A DNA stretch of 41,823 nucleotides from an uncultured Caryophanales bacterium (lineage in GTDB: Bacteria > Bacillota_I > Bacilli_A > RF39 > UBA660), in assembly GCA_947168625.1 (NCBI GenBank), contig CAMVMQ010000003.1:1-41823 (forward strand), written 5' to 3'. The position numbers were made by a program, and so were the translations under genes. A model generated the notes under the pieces. The model saw only the letters and a program-made list of their open reading frames with translations, searched no databases and was not told the DNA's origin. Shown here piece by piece: positions 24,243-32,493 of the stretch (position 1 is the stretch's first letter; every line of letters starts with the position of its first letter).

Positions 24243-25004
24243 ATGTATCATAATATACTTAATATTATCAATAACTATGTTAATAATAATAAAAATCCAG
24301 ATAAAGAATTTATTTTAAGTATTATTGAAATATTTAATAAAGATTATTATAAAAGCAAGACATTAAAACATATAATAATGGATAATTATAAATATTTTAA
24401 TGCAAGATATTCACCACAATATAATATTATCTGTATTGATTCATCATTTTTTGACAAATATCCATGTATAACTAATGTAACAGAAACACTATTATCATTA
24501 TTTCATGAGTATGTTCATGTAATTCAATTTGAAAATTTAAAAAATAAAAAAGGTAATATTTGTGATAAACTTGTTAATTCATCATTTACCACATTTATAA
24601 AAAATAATAATGATGATTATTTACATGATCATATCCCAGTAGAAAGGCTTGCAAATTTATCATCTTTATCATGTTTAATAGACATTTTATCTCTTGATAA
24701 AGAAAGATATAATAACATTATTTTATATTATAAGCGAAGATTCTTTCAATACTTAATAGGAGGATATGAACTTAAAAATAATAAACGCTTATTTCCACTT
24801 GAAATATTATTCAGTAAGACAAATTTAGATAATTATATTCCATCGTTAATTAATAGTGCTAAAAAACTCTCTTTTCAAGAAAGATTATTATTTGGTTTTC
24901 CAATTACCGAAAAAGAGTTTGAAGTTGTTCGAAAAGAATATATAAATTGTGTTTATAATGAAGAAGAATATAAAAAAAGGATACTAAAAAGGAGAGAAAA
25001 ATAA
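24243..25004 (+). CDS. Putative zincin-like protein with HExxH motif
   Basis: Not a family I can name. The 253-residue protein has LFHEYVHVIQFEN near residues 90-102, a classic HExxH zinc-peptidase helix, with a candidate third ligand in the DHIPVERLANLSS segment about 35 residues further on, where Glu precedes a helix. No signal peptide or membrane segment, so a cytoplasmic protein. The rest is Asn/Tyr/Lys-rich. It has its own promoter and stands between yqfD and nusB. It may be a peptidase, or a host protein keeping only the fold. Confidence 0.65.
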   Translation: MYHNILNIINNYVNNNKNPDKEFILSIIEIFNKDYYKSKTLKHIIMDNYKYFNARYSPQYNIICIDSSFFDKYPCITNVTETLLSLFHEYVHVIQFENLKNKKGNICDKLVNSSFTTFIKNNNDDYLHDHIPVERLANLSSLSCLIDILSLDKERYNNIILYYKRRFFQYLIGGYELKNNKRLFPLEILFSKTNLDNYIPSLINSAKKLSFQERLLFGFPITEKEFEVVRKEYINCVYNEEEYKKRILKRREK

Positions 25005-25082
25005 CATTTTTTTTCTTTTTTTTTCTTATGGGTTTAATTTCTTATTCTTTTGTGGTACACTTAATAAGTGAGGTGTTTTTTA

Positions 25083-25520
25083 ATGAAAAGTAGTAGAACA
25101 TTAACAAGAGAAAAAGCAATGACTATCCTTTATCAAATCTTTTTATATAAAAAAAATAATATTAATTATGATACTACTAATGTTATCAACGATTTATTAG
25201 AGGATATATCTCTTGAAGAAAGAAAAAAAATTGACATAGATTTTTTAAAAGCAATAATTAATGGAGTTATTGATAATAATGATGATATAGATAAAAATAT
25301 TAATAACTATTTAGAAAATTGGAATTTAGAAAGATTGGGACTTACAGATCAAGCAATTCTTCGAATAGCAGTTTTCGAATTACTATATACAGATACACCT
25401 AATTTGGTATGTATTAATGAAGCAATTGAATTATCAAAGAAGTATTCTGATGAAAAGGTATCAAAGATGATTAATGGTGTTTTAGATAAAATTTATCATG
25501 AAAGGCTTGATAATGAATAA
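25083..25520 (+). CDS. nusB: Transcription antitermination factor NusB
   Basis: RNA-binding factor that with NusE/S10 loads onto boxA of rRNA leaders. All-helical, 145 residues, opening SSRTLTREKAMTILYQIFLY as in the family and ending with LGLTDQAILRIAVFELLY and the LVCINEAIELSKKYS stretch, both diagnostic. The ATG at 25083 is used: GAGGTG lies upstream and the frame from 25068 adds residues not seen in the family. It overlaps xseA by 8 nt, forming nusB-xseA-xseB. Confidence 0.94.
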   Translation: MKSSRTLTREKAMTILYQIFLYKKNNINYDTTNVINDLLEDISLEERKKIDIDFLKAIINGVIDNNDDIDKNINNYLENWNLERLGLTDQAILRIAVFELLYTDTPNLVCINEAIELSKKYSDEKVSKMINGVLDKIYHERLDNE

Positions 25521-26790
25521 TAATTATATATCAGTAAGTGAAATAAATACGTATATTAAAGGCATTGTTAACGATGATTTAGTTCTTAAAAAAGTATATT
25601 TAAAGGGAGAAATATCAAATTTTAAAGCACATTCTCGAGGACACTTTTATTTTACATTAAAAGATGAAACAAGTAGAATTGCCGCTGTTATGTTTTCTTT
25701 TAATAATAAAAATTTAAAATTTGTTCCTTCTGATGGAATGAAAGTATTAGTAACAGGCAAAATTGATGTATATGAAGCAAGTGGCTCCTATCAAATATAT
25801 GTTGAAGATATGATTCCAGATGGTATTGGTGCATTATATGTAGCATTTGAAGAATTAAAAAAGAAATTATCTAACGAAGGCCTTTTTGATAAAGATAAAA
25901 AGAAAAAAATAAGAAGAGTTCCTAGAAGAGTAGGGGTAGTAACATCTCCCACAGGAGCTGCCATCAAAGATATAATAACAACAATAAAAAGAAGATTTCC
26001 TATTTGTGAAGTAGTACTATTTCCCGCATTAGTTCAAGGAGAAACTGCTTCAGTTGACATAGCAAAAAAAATAAAGCTAGCAGACTCTATGAAAGAAGAA
26101 TTAATGATAGATACATTAATAGTAGGTCGAGGTGGTGGTTCACTAGAAGATTTATGGCCATTCAATGAAGAAATAGTGGCTAGAGCTATTTATGAAGCAG
26201 AAATACCTATTATTAGTGCAGTAGGTCACGAAATAGACATAACTATATCAGATTATGTTGCAGATTTAAGAGCTCCAACACCAACAGCAGCTGGTGAACT
26301 TGCAGTTCCTGATATTAATACTATAATTACTTATTTAAATACTGCAAAATCAAGAAGCTTTCAAGCCTTAAATAATATAATTATCAACAATAAAAAGAAA
26401 TTGGATAATATCAAAAACAGTTATGTCCTATCAAAACCAATGAGTATGTATGAAATAATAGAACAAAAACTTGATACTATAATTGATAATATAAATAAAG
26501 CTATCAATAAAAGAATAGAGGATAATAAGGTTAAAGTATATACTCTAAGTAATAATTATGTACTAAATAATCCCAATCTTTTATATAAATACAAAAAACA
26601 ATCTCTAGATCATATTATATCTAAATTAGATGTATTAAATCCTCTTAATACATTATCGAGAGGATACGCTATTCTAAAAAAGGATAATAAAGTTATACCA
26701 AGTATTAAAACTATTAAGATAAATGATGAAATAAAAATTACTTTAAAAGATGGAGAATTTTCTAGTAAAGTAATAAAGGTAGGTGAATAA
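25513..26790 (+). CDS. xseA: Exodeoxyribonuclease VII large subunit
   Basis: Catalytic subunit of ExoVII, which degrades single-stranded DNA. N-terminal OB-fold (NYISVSEINTYIKGIV, LKGEISNFKAHSRGHFYFTLKD), then the nuclease core with VVTSPTGAAIKDI (about 147), RGGGSLEDLWPFNEE (about 208) and SAVGHEIDITISDYVADLRAPTPTAA (in two parts around 235-260). The coiled-coil C-terminus that binds XseB follows. 425 residues is typical. The ATG at 25513 lies within the end of nusB and is preceded by AAAGG. Confidence 0.96.
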   Translation: MNNNYISVSEINTYIKGIVNDDLVLKKVYLKGEISNFKAHSRGHFYFTLKDETSRIAAVMFSFNNKNLKFVPSDGMKVLVTGKIDVYEASGSYQIYVEDMIPDGIGALYVAFEELKKKLSNEGLFDKDKKKKIRRVPRRVGVVTSPTGAAIKDIITTIKRRFPICEVVLFPALVQGETASVDIAKKIKLADSMKEELMIDTLIVGRGGGSLEDLWPFNEEIVARAIYEAEIPIISAVGHEIDITISDYVADLRAPTPTAAGELAVPDINTIITYLNTAKSRSFQALNNIIINNKKKLDNIKNSYVLSKPMSMYEIIEQKLDTIIDNINKAINKRIEDNKVKVYTLSNNYVLNNPNLLYKYKKQSLDHIISKLDVLNPLNTLSRGYAILKKDNKVIPSIKTIKINDEIKITLKDGEFSSKVIKVGE

Positions 26791-26794
26791 TATA

Positions 26795-27025
26795 ATGGAA
26801 AAGAAAAAAGAAGAAATTAGTTTTGAAGATAAAATTAAGTTACTAGAAGAAATAGTAAAAGAATTAGAAAGTGGTGAAGTACCATTAGATGATGCCATAG
26901 ATAAATATACTGAAGCTATGAAATTAGCTAAAGAATGTTCAGACAAACTATCAGAAGTATCTGATAAAGTAAATAAGATTCTCTTAGACAATGGAAAATT
27001 AGAAGATTTTACTGTAGAAGAATAA
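26795..27025 (+). CDS. xseB: Exodeoxyribonuclease VII small subunit
   Basis: A 76-residue helical protein binding the coiled coil of XseA. The family core SFEDKIKLLEEIVKELESG and EVPLDDAIDKYTEAMKLAKE is plain. The ATG at 26795 is used, with GGTGA upstream at the end of xseA; an in-frame start at 26783 overlaps xseA and has no ribosome site. The operon ends at a terminator after it. Confidence 0.95.
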   Translation: MEKKKEEISFEDKIKLLEEIVKELESGEVPLDDAIDKYTEAMKLAKECSDKLSEVSDKVNKILLDNGKLEDFTVEE

Positions 27026-27031
27026 AAATTA

Positions 27032-27056
27032 AAGAGCCAAATGAAGGCTCTTCTTT
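27032..27056. terminator. Bidirectional terminator (xseB / spoIVB)
   Basis: Stem AAGAGCC (27032-27038) with GGCTCTT (27046-27052), loop of seven, T-rich tails both ways. Confidence 0.8.
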
Positions 27057-28047
27057 AATTTTCTGCTTCTTCTAACATTTTAGTTATAAAAGTACCATAT
27101 CCTTTAGTAGGGTCATCAACTACGACATGAGTCACAGCACCAATTATTTTATTATCTTGAATAATTGGACTACCACTCATTCCTTGAATTATGCCCCCCG
27201 TTTTATCAAGCAATTCCTTATCAATTATTTCAAATAAAATATTTTTAGACGATTTATTATTTAAATTAATTTTTAATATATTTATTTTATATTCTTCTAT
27301 TTTATCATCGTCTATAACTGTTAAAATAGAGGCTTCTCCTAATAAGATTTCTTCTGGTTTACTTACTTTATATAATTTTTTATTTGGTAAATCCTTCACA
27401 TAAGTACCAAATATACCAGTTTTAGTATTCTCAGAAATGTTTCCAAATACTTCATTACTATTATATTTAGCATTTTTTTCACCTGGAGAACCAATAGTAC
27501 TTTTAGTAACACCAATTACCGTAGAAGAATAGATAGTACCATCTTTAATTTCTAATTTTTGACCAGTATTTTTTTCTATTATTTCATGACCTAGTGCTCC
27601 AAACAACTTAGTCTCTGGATCGATAAAAGTAAGCGTTCCAACTCCTGAAATACTATCCTTAACATATAGACCAGTTTTATAAGTATTACTATTATCCTTC
27701 TTTAATGATAAATTAGTAGTATATTCTTTATTAGCTCTAATATATGTGATTTGAATATCATCCTTCGTGGGAAGATTCTCTATTATTTTAACCATTTCTT
27801 CAATACTGCTTACTTTTGTATCATTAATTTTAATTATTTTATCGCCATTTAACAGGCTGGCGTCACCAGCAGGATTTTCACCATTTACTTCATATGAACC
27901 AACTATTATTATTCCATCTGAATGAAGTAAAATACCAATATTTTCTCCACCAGCAAGAATATAATCAGAATAAGCTAGAATAGTACTGGGCATACTAAAT
28001 AGTAAAAGAAGTAGAATAAATTTGTTTTTAATTTTTTTTAAAAACAT
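27055..28047 (-). CDS. spoIVB: SpoIVB serine peptidase (S55)
   Basis: Forespore-secreted peptidase that triggers pro-sigma-K processing in Bacillus by cutting SpoIVFA. Signal/anchor at residues 10-25, a PDZ domain at about 30-118 (GENPAGDASLLNGDKIIKIN), then the S55 domain. The catalytic set is visible: His154 in LGHE, Asp276 and Ser291 in GMSGSP; the 15-residue gap between Asp and Ser is like that of the Bacillus enzyme. 330 residues is shorter than Bacillus SpoIVB (426), mostly in the N-terminal part. AAAGGAGAT precedes the ATG. It implies functional engulfment-stage signalling. Confidence 0.93.
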   Translation of the reverse strand: MFLKKIKNKFILLLLLFSMPSTILAYSDYILAGGENIGILLHSDGIIIVGSYEVNGENPAGDASLLNGDKIIKINDTKVSSIEEMVKIIENLPTKDDIQITYIRANKEYTTNLSLKKDNSNTYKTGLYVKDSISGVGTLTFIDPETKLFGALGHEIIEKNTGQKLEIKDGTIYSSTVIGVTKSTIGSPGEKNAKYNSNEVFGNISENTKTGIFGTYVKDLPNKKLYKVSKPEEILLGEASILTVIDDDKIEEYKINILKINLNNKSSKNILFEIIDKELLDKTGGIIQGMSGSPIIQDNKIIGAVTHVVVDDPTKGYGTFITKMLEEAEN

Positions 28048-28066
28048 AACAGCATCTCCTTTTATA

Positions 28067-28097
28067 TAGTTTTACAGACTACACTATTAGTCTATAC
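28067..28097 (-). promoter_or_regulatory. Forespore-type promoter for spoIVB
   Basis: On the minus strand GTATA (28093-28097), 16-nt spacer, TGTAAAACTA (28067-28076), matching the sigma-F/G form GywTA-N16-GGnnAnAnTA except the first G. The SD follows right after. Confidence 0.45.
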
Positions 28098-28139
28098 TTT
28101 TTTAAAAAAAATATATAAGAGAAAAAATTCCAATTATTA

Positions 28140-28168
28140 TTGACTTTTTTCACAAAATATTGTATGAT
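28140..28168 (+). promoter_or_regulatory. Promoter of the small membrane protein operon
   Basis: TTGACT (28140-28145), 17-nt spacer, TATGAT (28163-28168); GAGGTGGG lies before the ATG at 28198. Confidence 0.65.
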
Positions 28169-28197
28169 ATTACCCTTATGGAGAAAGAGGTGGGATA

Positions 28198-28533
28198 ATG
28201 AAAAAAAGTCAAATAATTGAGAAGCAAATCAGAGATGCCAAAAAAAATTTTAATTATTTCTTTATTCAAATAATTATTAAAATAATTAGAATATTTTTAA
28301 TGTTTACACTATTTCTTTTAATTAACCAAATCTTTGATATATTAATTATTAATATTATTACTCTAATCCTTACTTTATATACAGCCTTTTATATATACTA
28401 TATAATTAATTATTATGGCTATTATTTAAATGATATACAAAACACATTTATGAATGAAGATTTTTCTTATATAATTGATACAGAAGTTATAAAAAATGAA
28501 TTATTAAAAGGGGAAGTTAATTATGGAAAATAA
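28198..28533 (+). CDS. Small two-segment membrane protein, unknown
   Basis: Not recognised. 111 residues with a basic N-terminus and two membrane segments (about 21-44 and 48-72), rich in Ile, Tyr and Phe, then an acidic tail. It overlaps the next gene by 11 nt, and both are probably translated together. No family assignment is possible from motifs. Confidence 0.65.
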   Translation: MKKSQIIEKQIRDAKKNFNYFFIQIIIKIIRIFLMFTLFLLINQIFDILIINIITLILTLYTAFYIYYIINYYGYYLNDIQNTFMNEDFSYIIDTEVIKNELLKGEVNYGK

Positions 28534-28816
28534 TATTTATTTTGGTACAATTTTTCATCGCCGCAAATTTAAAAACAATTATAAAGAAAAAGTAATTTTA
28601 TATACAGAAAATAATATTAATTATTTAGATTTAGATCATATTAGATGGTACGATACTGATATCTCTAAAAAAGATTACGTAATAAAAAATTCATTATATC
28701 AAACAAAATTAGAAGACAATCGAAATGATTATAGATACATAATTAATAAAATTATATCCGAAGATATAAAAAATAAAGAAAAAAGAAAAAAAAGAATACT
28801 ATTGAAAAGAAAATAA
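28523..28816 (+). CDS. Hypothetical basic protein, 97 residues
   Basis: Not recognised. The N-terminal half has short strands with Tyr and Phe (NNIYFGTIFHRRKF, then VILYTENNINYLDLDHIRWY), the C-terminal third is a strongly basic helix. No membrane segment. GGGG precedes the ATG inside the preceding gene. It may bind the inner face of the membrane protein encoded just upstream, which is inference from overlap only. Confidence 0.6.
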   Translation: MENNIYFGTIFHRRKFKNNYKEKVILYTENNINYLDLDHIRWYDTDISKKDYVIKNSLYQTKLEDNRNDYRYIINKIISEDIKNKEKRKKRILLKRK

Positions 28817-28851
28817 AGATATTTTAAGCATATATTTTTATAGGTGATAAT

Positions 28852-29604
28852 ATGCATAAAAATATCTTTTCTTTTTTACTTACATTTCTCGCAGGCCTTT
28901 CAACAATGATTGGATATTTAGTTATCTATATAAAAAAAGATAATCATGATAAAATAATATCATCTTCGCTTGCTTTTGCATCGGGCGTAATGATAAGTAC
29001 ATCTATACTTGACTTAATACCTGAAAGCATAAAATTATTAAGTAAAAATGTTTCACATATAAGTACAATTTTTCTTTGCTTTTTAGGTCTCTTATTAGGA
29101 ATCATATTATCAATGATAATTAATTACTATATACCAGATACACCCAAAATTACTAGTAATAATACATTATATAGAGTAGGGTTGTTATCGATGATAGCTA
29201 TTATAATGCATAATATACCTGAAGGAATAGCAACATTCATGGCAAGCACTTCAAACAGAACACTTGGTATATCCTTAACACTTGCTATTGCTATGCATAA
29301 TATACCAGAGGGAATAAGCATTTCAGTACCAATTTATTATAGTACTAGAAAGAAAAAAGTAGCCTTTATATATACACTAATTTCAGCATTATCAGAACCA
29401 TTTGGAGCACTATTAGCTCTTATATTTTTGAGAAATATAATAACTGAGACAATATTAGCTATAACTTTTTCTTTAATCGCAGGTATTATGCTTGAAATAT
29501 CAATGCGTGTATTACTACCAAATACAAAAAAATATCACAATAAAAAAAGAATTATAATTTTCTTTATGATTGGGATATTATTTATGTGTCTAAAATATAT
29601 ATAA
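28852..29604 (+). CDS. ZIP-family metal transporter
   Basis: A 250-residue ZIP (ZupT-like) transporter for zinc or other divalent metals. Eight membrane segments are discernible. The two metal-binding helices are clear: AIIMHNIPEGIATF (about 121-134) and AIAMHNIPEGISISVP (about 145-160), each with HNxPEG. The short loop between membrane segments 3 and 4 lacks the histidine-rich stretch of many ZIPs. GGTGATA lies just before the ATG. It has its own terminator. Confidence 0.92.
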   Translation: MHKNIFSFLLTFLAGLSTMIGYLVIYIKKDNHDKIISSSLAFASGVMISTSILDLIPESIKLLSKNVSHISTIFLCFLGLLLGIILSMIINYYIPDTPKITSNNTLYRVGLLSMIAIIMHNIPEGIATFMASTSNRTLGISLTLAIAMHNIPEGISISVPIYYSTRKKKVAFIYTLISALSEPFGALLALIFLRNIITETILAITFSLIAGIMLEISMRVLLPNTKKYHNKKRIIIFFMIGILFMCLKYI

Positions 29605-29616
29605 AAAAATAATAAT

Positions 29617-29643
29617 AAAAGAGTGACATTCTCTTTTTTTTTT
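29617..29643 (+). terminator. Terminator of the ZIP transporter gene
   Basis: AAAAGAG (29617-29623), loop TGACATT, CTCTTTT (29631-29637), then T-run. Confidence 0.8.
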
Positions 29644-29683
29644 GATATAATTAAATAAAGATAGAGAGTAGGGAGGTTCTTTT

Positions 29684-30415
29684 ATGAAAGAGACACTTAT
29701 CTGTAAATTAGATAAACACAGTATATATTATCTAAGTAATAGTAATTATGGTTTTTATATTTTTATTCCTTTTAAAGATTATAAAGAAACAAATATTGCT
29801 ATTAGATTAAAAAGTAATTATGAAATGTATGATTTAAATAAGAATGATTTAACAAAAGTAACAAATGAACTTATAAACTATTATAAGAATATTGATGGAT
29901 ATAATATTACACTAATTTTACCAGTCTTTTATGATGATATTTTAAATAGAATTAGAGTAGTTAGTGATAAAAATTTATATCAAAAAATGGATAAATATCT
30001 TGGAGAAATATTTAACTTTGCATATAGTTTTTTAACAAAAAATGATATTAAAGTAAATAGCAATATTTATTTTATTAACAACGATTCTTTTAAAACATTT
30101 ACTAATTGGTATGTATCAAGATATAACAATCGTATTGAATATAAGACCGTAATAGATTTAGTTAAAGAAAATGGAAGTTATCATGATTATAATGTTGTTA
30201 AAACGCCAAATATGAATTTTGTTGTAGGCAAAGAAAAAGAACCTAAGCTAGATAAAACAGTAGATATTGAACTAGAGACTTTTGATAATATGCTTAAAGA
30301 AGCTCAGAGGGGAGAAAAAGAACCTAGTACTAATTCAGGATTTATTTCATATATACTTCTCGGAATAATAACATTTGTTGTTTCACTAGCGCTATTATTT
30401 GTTTTTATAAAATAA
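29684..30415 (+). CDS. Tail-anchored protein of unknown function
   Basis: Not recognised. 243 residues: a soluble N-terminal part of mixed strands and helices (YGFYIFIPFKDY, then NITLILPVFYDDIL), a charged linker (about 185-215), and one C-terminal membrane segment (about 222-241, FISYILLGIITFVVSLALLF), so a tail-anchored inner-face protein. Ribosome site GGGAGG precedes the ATG. An extended -10 (TGATATAAT, about 29643-29651) is a likely promoter element. Confidence 0.65.
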   Translation: MKETLICKLDKHSIYYLSNSNYGFYIFIPFKDYKETNIAIRLKSNYEMYDLNKNDLTKVTNELINYYKNIDGYNITLILPVFYDDILNRIRVVSDKNLYQKMDKYLGEIFNFAYSFLTKNDIKVNSNIYFINNDSFKTFTNWYVSRYNNRIEYKTVIDLVKENGSYHDYNVVKTPNMNFVVGKEKEPKLDKTVDIELETFDNMLKEAQRGEKEPSTNSGFISYILLGIITFVVSLALLFVFIK

Positions 30416-30435
30416 AAAAAGCACTATCTAAGTGC
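30414..30435 (-). terminator. Terminator of the 39-residue gene
   Basis: Minus strand: GCACT, loop TAGAT, AGTGC, then seven T (30414-30420). It includes the stop codon of the small gene. Confidence 0.75.
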
Positions 30436-30543
30436 ATAAACTAATATAGAAGAAACAGCAGATCCTATTGCTAATAATAACATAATATATCCAAATATTT
30501 TAGCGGATATATTTTTTATTTTCTTCTTTTTCTTTTTATTCAT
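30424..30543 (-). CDS. 39-residue small basic membrane protein (DUF4044-like)
   Basis: A short gene with start ATG at 30543 and stop at 30424. The protein has a run of six lysines after MN, a linker, then one membrane segment (about 16-35, FGYIMLLLAIGSAVSSILV). This plan (poly-Lys then hydrophobic helix) resembles DUF4044 small proteins of Bacillota. GAAGGG lies about 13 nt upstream, somewhat distant. The stop codon is part of a clean terminator on the same strand, which is good evidence for a real transcript. Confidence 0.6.
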   Translation of the reverse strand: MNKKKKKKIKNISAKIFGYIMLLLAIGSAVSSILVYALR

Positions 30544-30631
30544 TATTTTTCTACATCCCTTCTATAACATTATACTAAATAATTGTTATATTTTCAATTA
30601 CTTTTTCATAGACTTTATTGGTGATAAGAAA

Positions 30632-31264
30632 ATGACTAAGAAACTATCTAATTATTTAAGTATTGTTCTTCCTAATAAAAAAATTAATTTATTTACAATT
30701 GGAATAATATTATTAGGAATAGTATCAGGATCTATTTTTTTAGTAATACTATCAAGTAAAGATAAAGAATTAATTATTAATAAAATAAGTACTTTTATGG
30801 CCTCAATTAACGAAAATAAAATTAATAACATTAATGCTTTAAAAAATTCATTAATCGAAAACTCTATATATGTAATACTAATGTGGATATTTGGTTTATC
30901 AATAATAGGAATAATAATCAATATCTTTTTAACATATCTAAAAGGATTTATCACTGGCTTTACAATTGGATCATTTATACTTACATATAAATATGAAGGA
31001 ATAGTAGCTTCATTAATATATACTTTTCCTACAACTATTATTAATCTACTAATAACTATTATAATTAGCGTCTATTCCTTTACAATGACAGTAATGCTCC
31101 TCAAGAGTATTTTTAATAAGAATAATAGTTTTAGTATAAAAAAATTTGTTCGAAAATACATATTAGTACTATTAATATCTATGGGAATGGTACTAATATC
31201 ATCATTATCGGAAAGTTTTATCCTTCCCTCATTAATGAAATTAGTTATTAAACTATTTATATAA
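30632..31264 (+). CDS. spoIIM: Stage II sporulation protein M
   Basis: Membrane part of the SpoIID-SpoIIM-SpoIIP peptidoglycan machine that drives engulfment. 210 residues with about five membrane segments; the family stretch ...YLKGFITGFTIGSFILTYKYEG (about 109-130) and the helix FPTTIINLLITIIISVYSF are as in SpoIIM. GGTGAT precedes the ATG. The spoIID and spoIIP partners are not in this window. It is followed by mnmA with its own promoter. Confidence 0.9.
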   Translation: MTKKLSNYLSIVLPNKKINLFTIGIILLGIVSGSIFLVILSSKDKELIINKISTFMASINENKINNINALKNSLIENSIYVILMWIFGLSIIGIIINIFLTYLKGFITGFTIGSFILTYKYEGIVASLIYTFPTTIINLLITIIISVYSFTMTVMLLKSIFNKNNSFSIKKFVRKYILVLLISMGMVLISSLSESFILPSLMKLVIKLFI

Positions 31265-31267
31265 AAT

Positions 31268-31296
31268 TTTACTTTTCTTCCTAATCATGATATAAT
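31268..31296 (+). promoter_or_regulatory. Promoter of mnmA
   Basis: TTTACT (31268-31273), 17-nt spacer, TATAAT (31291-31296) with an extended TGA before the -10. Confidence 0.7.
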
Positions 31297-31324
31297 TACT
31301 AGACGAAGGAAGGAGTAAAATAAT

Positions 31325-32401
31325 ATGAAGACAGTAGTTATAGGAATGTCAGGTGGAGTAGACTCCTCAGTAGCGGCTATTCTATTAAAAAAACAAGGTT
31401 ATAATGTAATTGGATTATTTATGCGTAATTGGGATAGCACAATTAATAATGATTATCTAGGTAATCCTAACCTAAATAATAATATATGTCCTCAGGAACA
31501 AGATTATAATGATGCTCTAGAGGTATGCAAAAAAATAGATATACCTTTGCACAGAGTAGATTTTGTTAAAGAGTATTGGGATAATGTCTTTACATATTTC
31601 TTAGATGAACTAAAAAAAGGTCGTACTCCTAATCCAGACGTTATGTGTAATAAATACATAAAATTTGATTTGTTCTATAAGAAAGCAAAAGAATTAAATG
31701 CTGATTATATAGCTACGGGTCATTATGCTAGAATAATAGATGGTAAACTTGCAAAAGCAAAGGACCTAAATAAAGATCAATCTTATTTTCTTGCTTATGT
31801 CGACCGAAATATTTTTAAAGATGTATTATTCCCTCTAGCAGAAATAGATAAGCCAGAAGTCAGAAAAATAGCCTTAGAATATGGATTAATAACCGCTAAA
31901 AAGAAAGATTCAACTGGTATATGCTTTATAGGGGAAAGAAACTTTACACAATTCTTAGCAAATTATCTACCTAATATGCCTGGAGATATTATAAATATCG
32001 ATACTGGAAAAAAATTAGGAAGACATATTGGTCTAATGTATTATACAATTGGACAAAGAAGAGGATTAAATATAGGTGGTACAAAAGAAAGATGTTTTGT
32101 AGCCAAAAAAGATTTAGATAAAAATATCTTATATGTAGCAATAGGAGACGATAATAAAATACTATATAGTAATGAAGCAATAATAGAGAATTTTAATTAT
32201 ATGACAGATAATAGACCACTATCATGTACATGTAAATTTAGATATCGTCAGCCTGATATCAAAGTAAATGTAACATATCTAGAAAATAACGAAATAAAAC
32301 TAAATTATAAAAATGTCAAAGCTGTAACACCAGGACAATTTTGCGTATTATATGATAAAGATATCTGTCTAGGTGGAGGAATAATAAAAGAAGTAAAATA
32401 A
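31325..32401 (+). CDS. mnmA: tRNA 2-thiouridylase MnmA
   Basis: Thiolates U34 of tRNA for Lys, Glu and Gln. PP-loop SGGVDSS at residues 9-15; the two catalytic cysteines are Cys108 (PDVMCNKYIKF) and Cys200 (DSTGICFIGERNF). The C-terminal barrel ends in GQFCVLYDKDICLGGGII. 358 residues is normal. In Bacillus it lies near rarA and tcdA, as here within 7 kb. GGAAGGAG precedes the ATG. Confidence 0.96.
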   Translation: MKTVVIGMSGGVDSSVAAILLKKQGYNVIGLFMRNWDSTINNDYLGNPNLNNNICPQEQDYNDALEVCKKIDIPLHRVDFVKEYWDNVFTYFLDELKKGRTPNPDVMCNKYIKFDLFYKKAKELNADYIATGHYARIIDGKLAKAKDLNKDQSYFLAYVDRNIFKDVLFPLAEIDKPEVRKIALEYGLITAKKKDSTGICFIGERNFTQFLANYLPNMPGDIINIDTGKKLGRHIGLMYYTIGQRRGLNIGGTKERCFVAKKDLDKNILYVAIGDDNKILYSNEAIIENFNYMTDNRPLSCTCKFRYRQPDIKVNVTYLENNEIKLNYKNVKAVTPGQFCVLYDKDICLGGGIIKEVK

Positions 32402-32412
32402 CTTCTTTTTTT
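32387..32412 (+). terminator. Terminator of mnmA
   Basis: AAAGAAGT (32387-32394), loop AAAATA, ACTTCTTT (32401-32408), then T-run; the stem spans the stop codon. Confidence 0.85.
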
Positions 32413-32430
32413 AAATTTGCCAGAGTACTC

Positions 32431-32460
32431 TTGACATTAAATTAGTGTTAATGATAAAAT
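32431..32460 (+). promoter_or_regulatory. Promoter of the HTH regulator with internal dyad
   Basis: TTGACA (32431-32436), 18-nt spacer, TAAAAT (32455-32460). Between them CATTAA-N7-TTAATG (32435-32453) forms a dyad suited to an operator, perhaps for autoregulation. Confidence 0.55.
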
Positions 32461-32493
32461 ATAATATATAGGATACATTAGGAGGCATTTACA

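Noticed and set aside
28077..28092. AGACTA...TAGTCT inverted repeat before spoIVB as an operator
   Set aside because: It is only 6 bp per arm, falls within the promoter spacer, and matches no regulator site I know.
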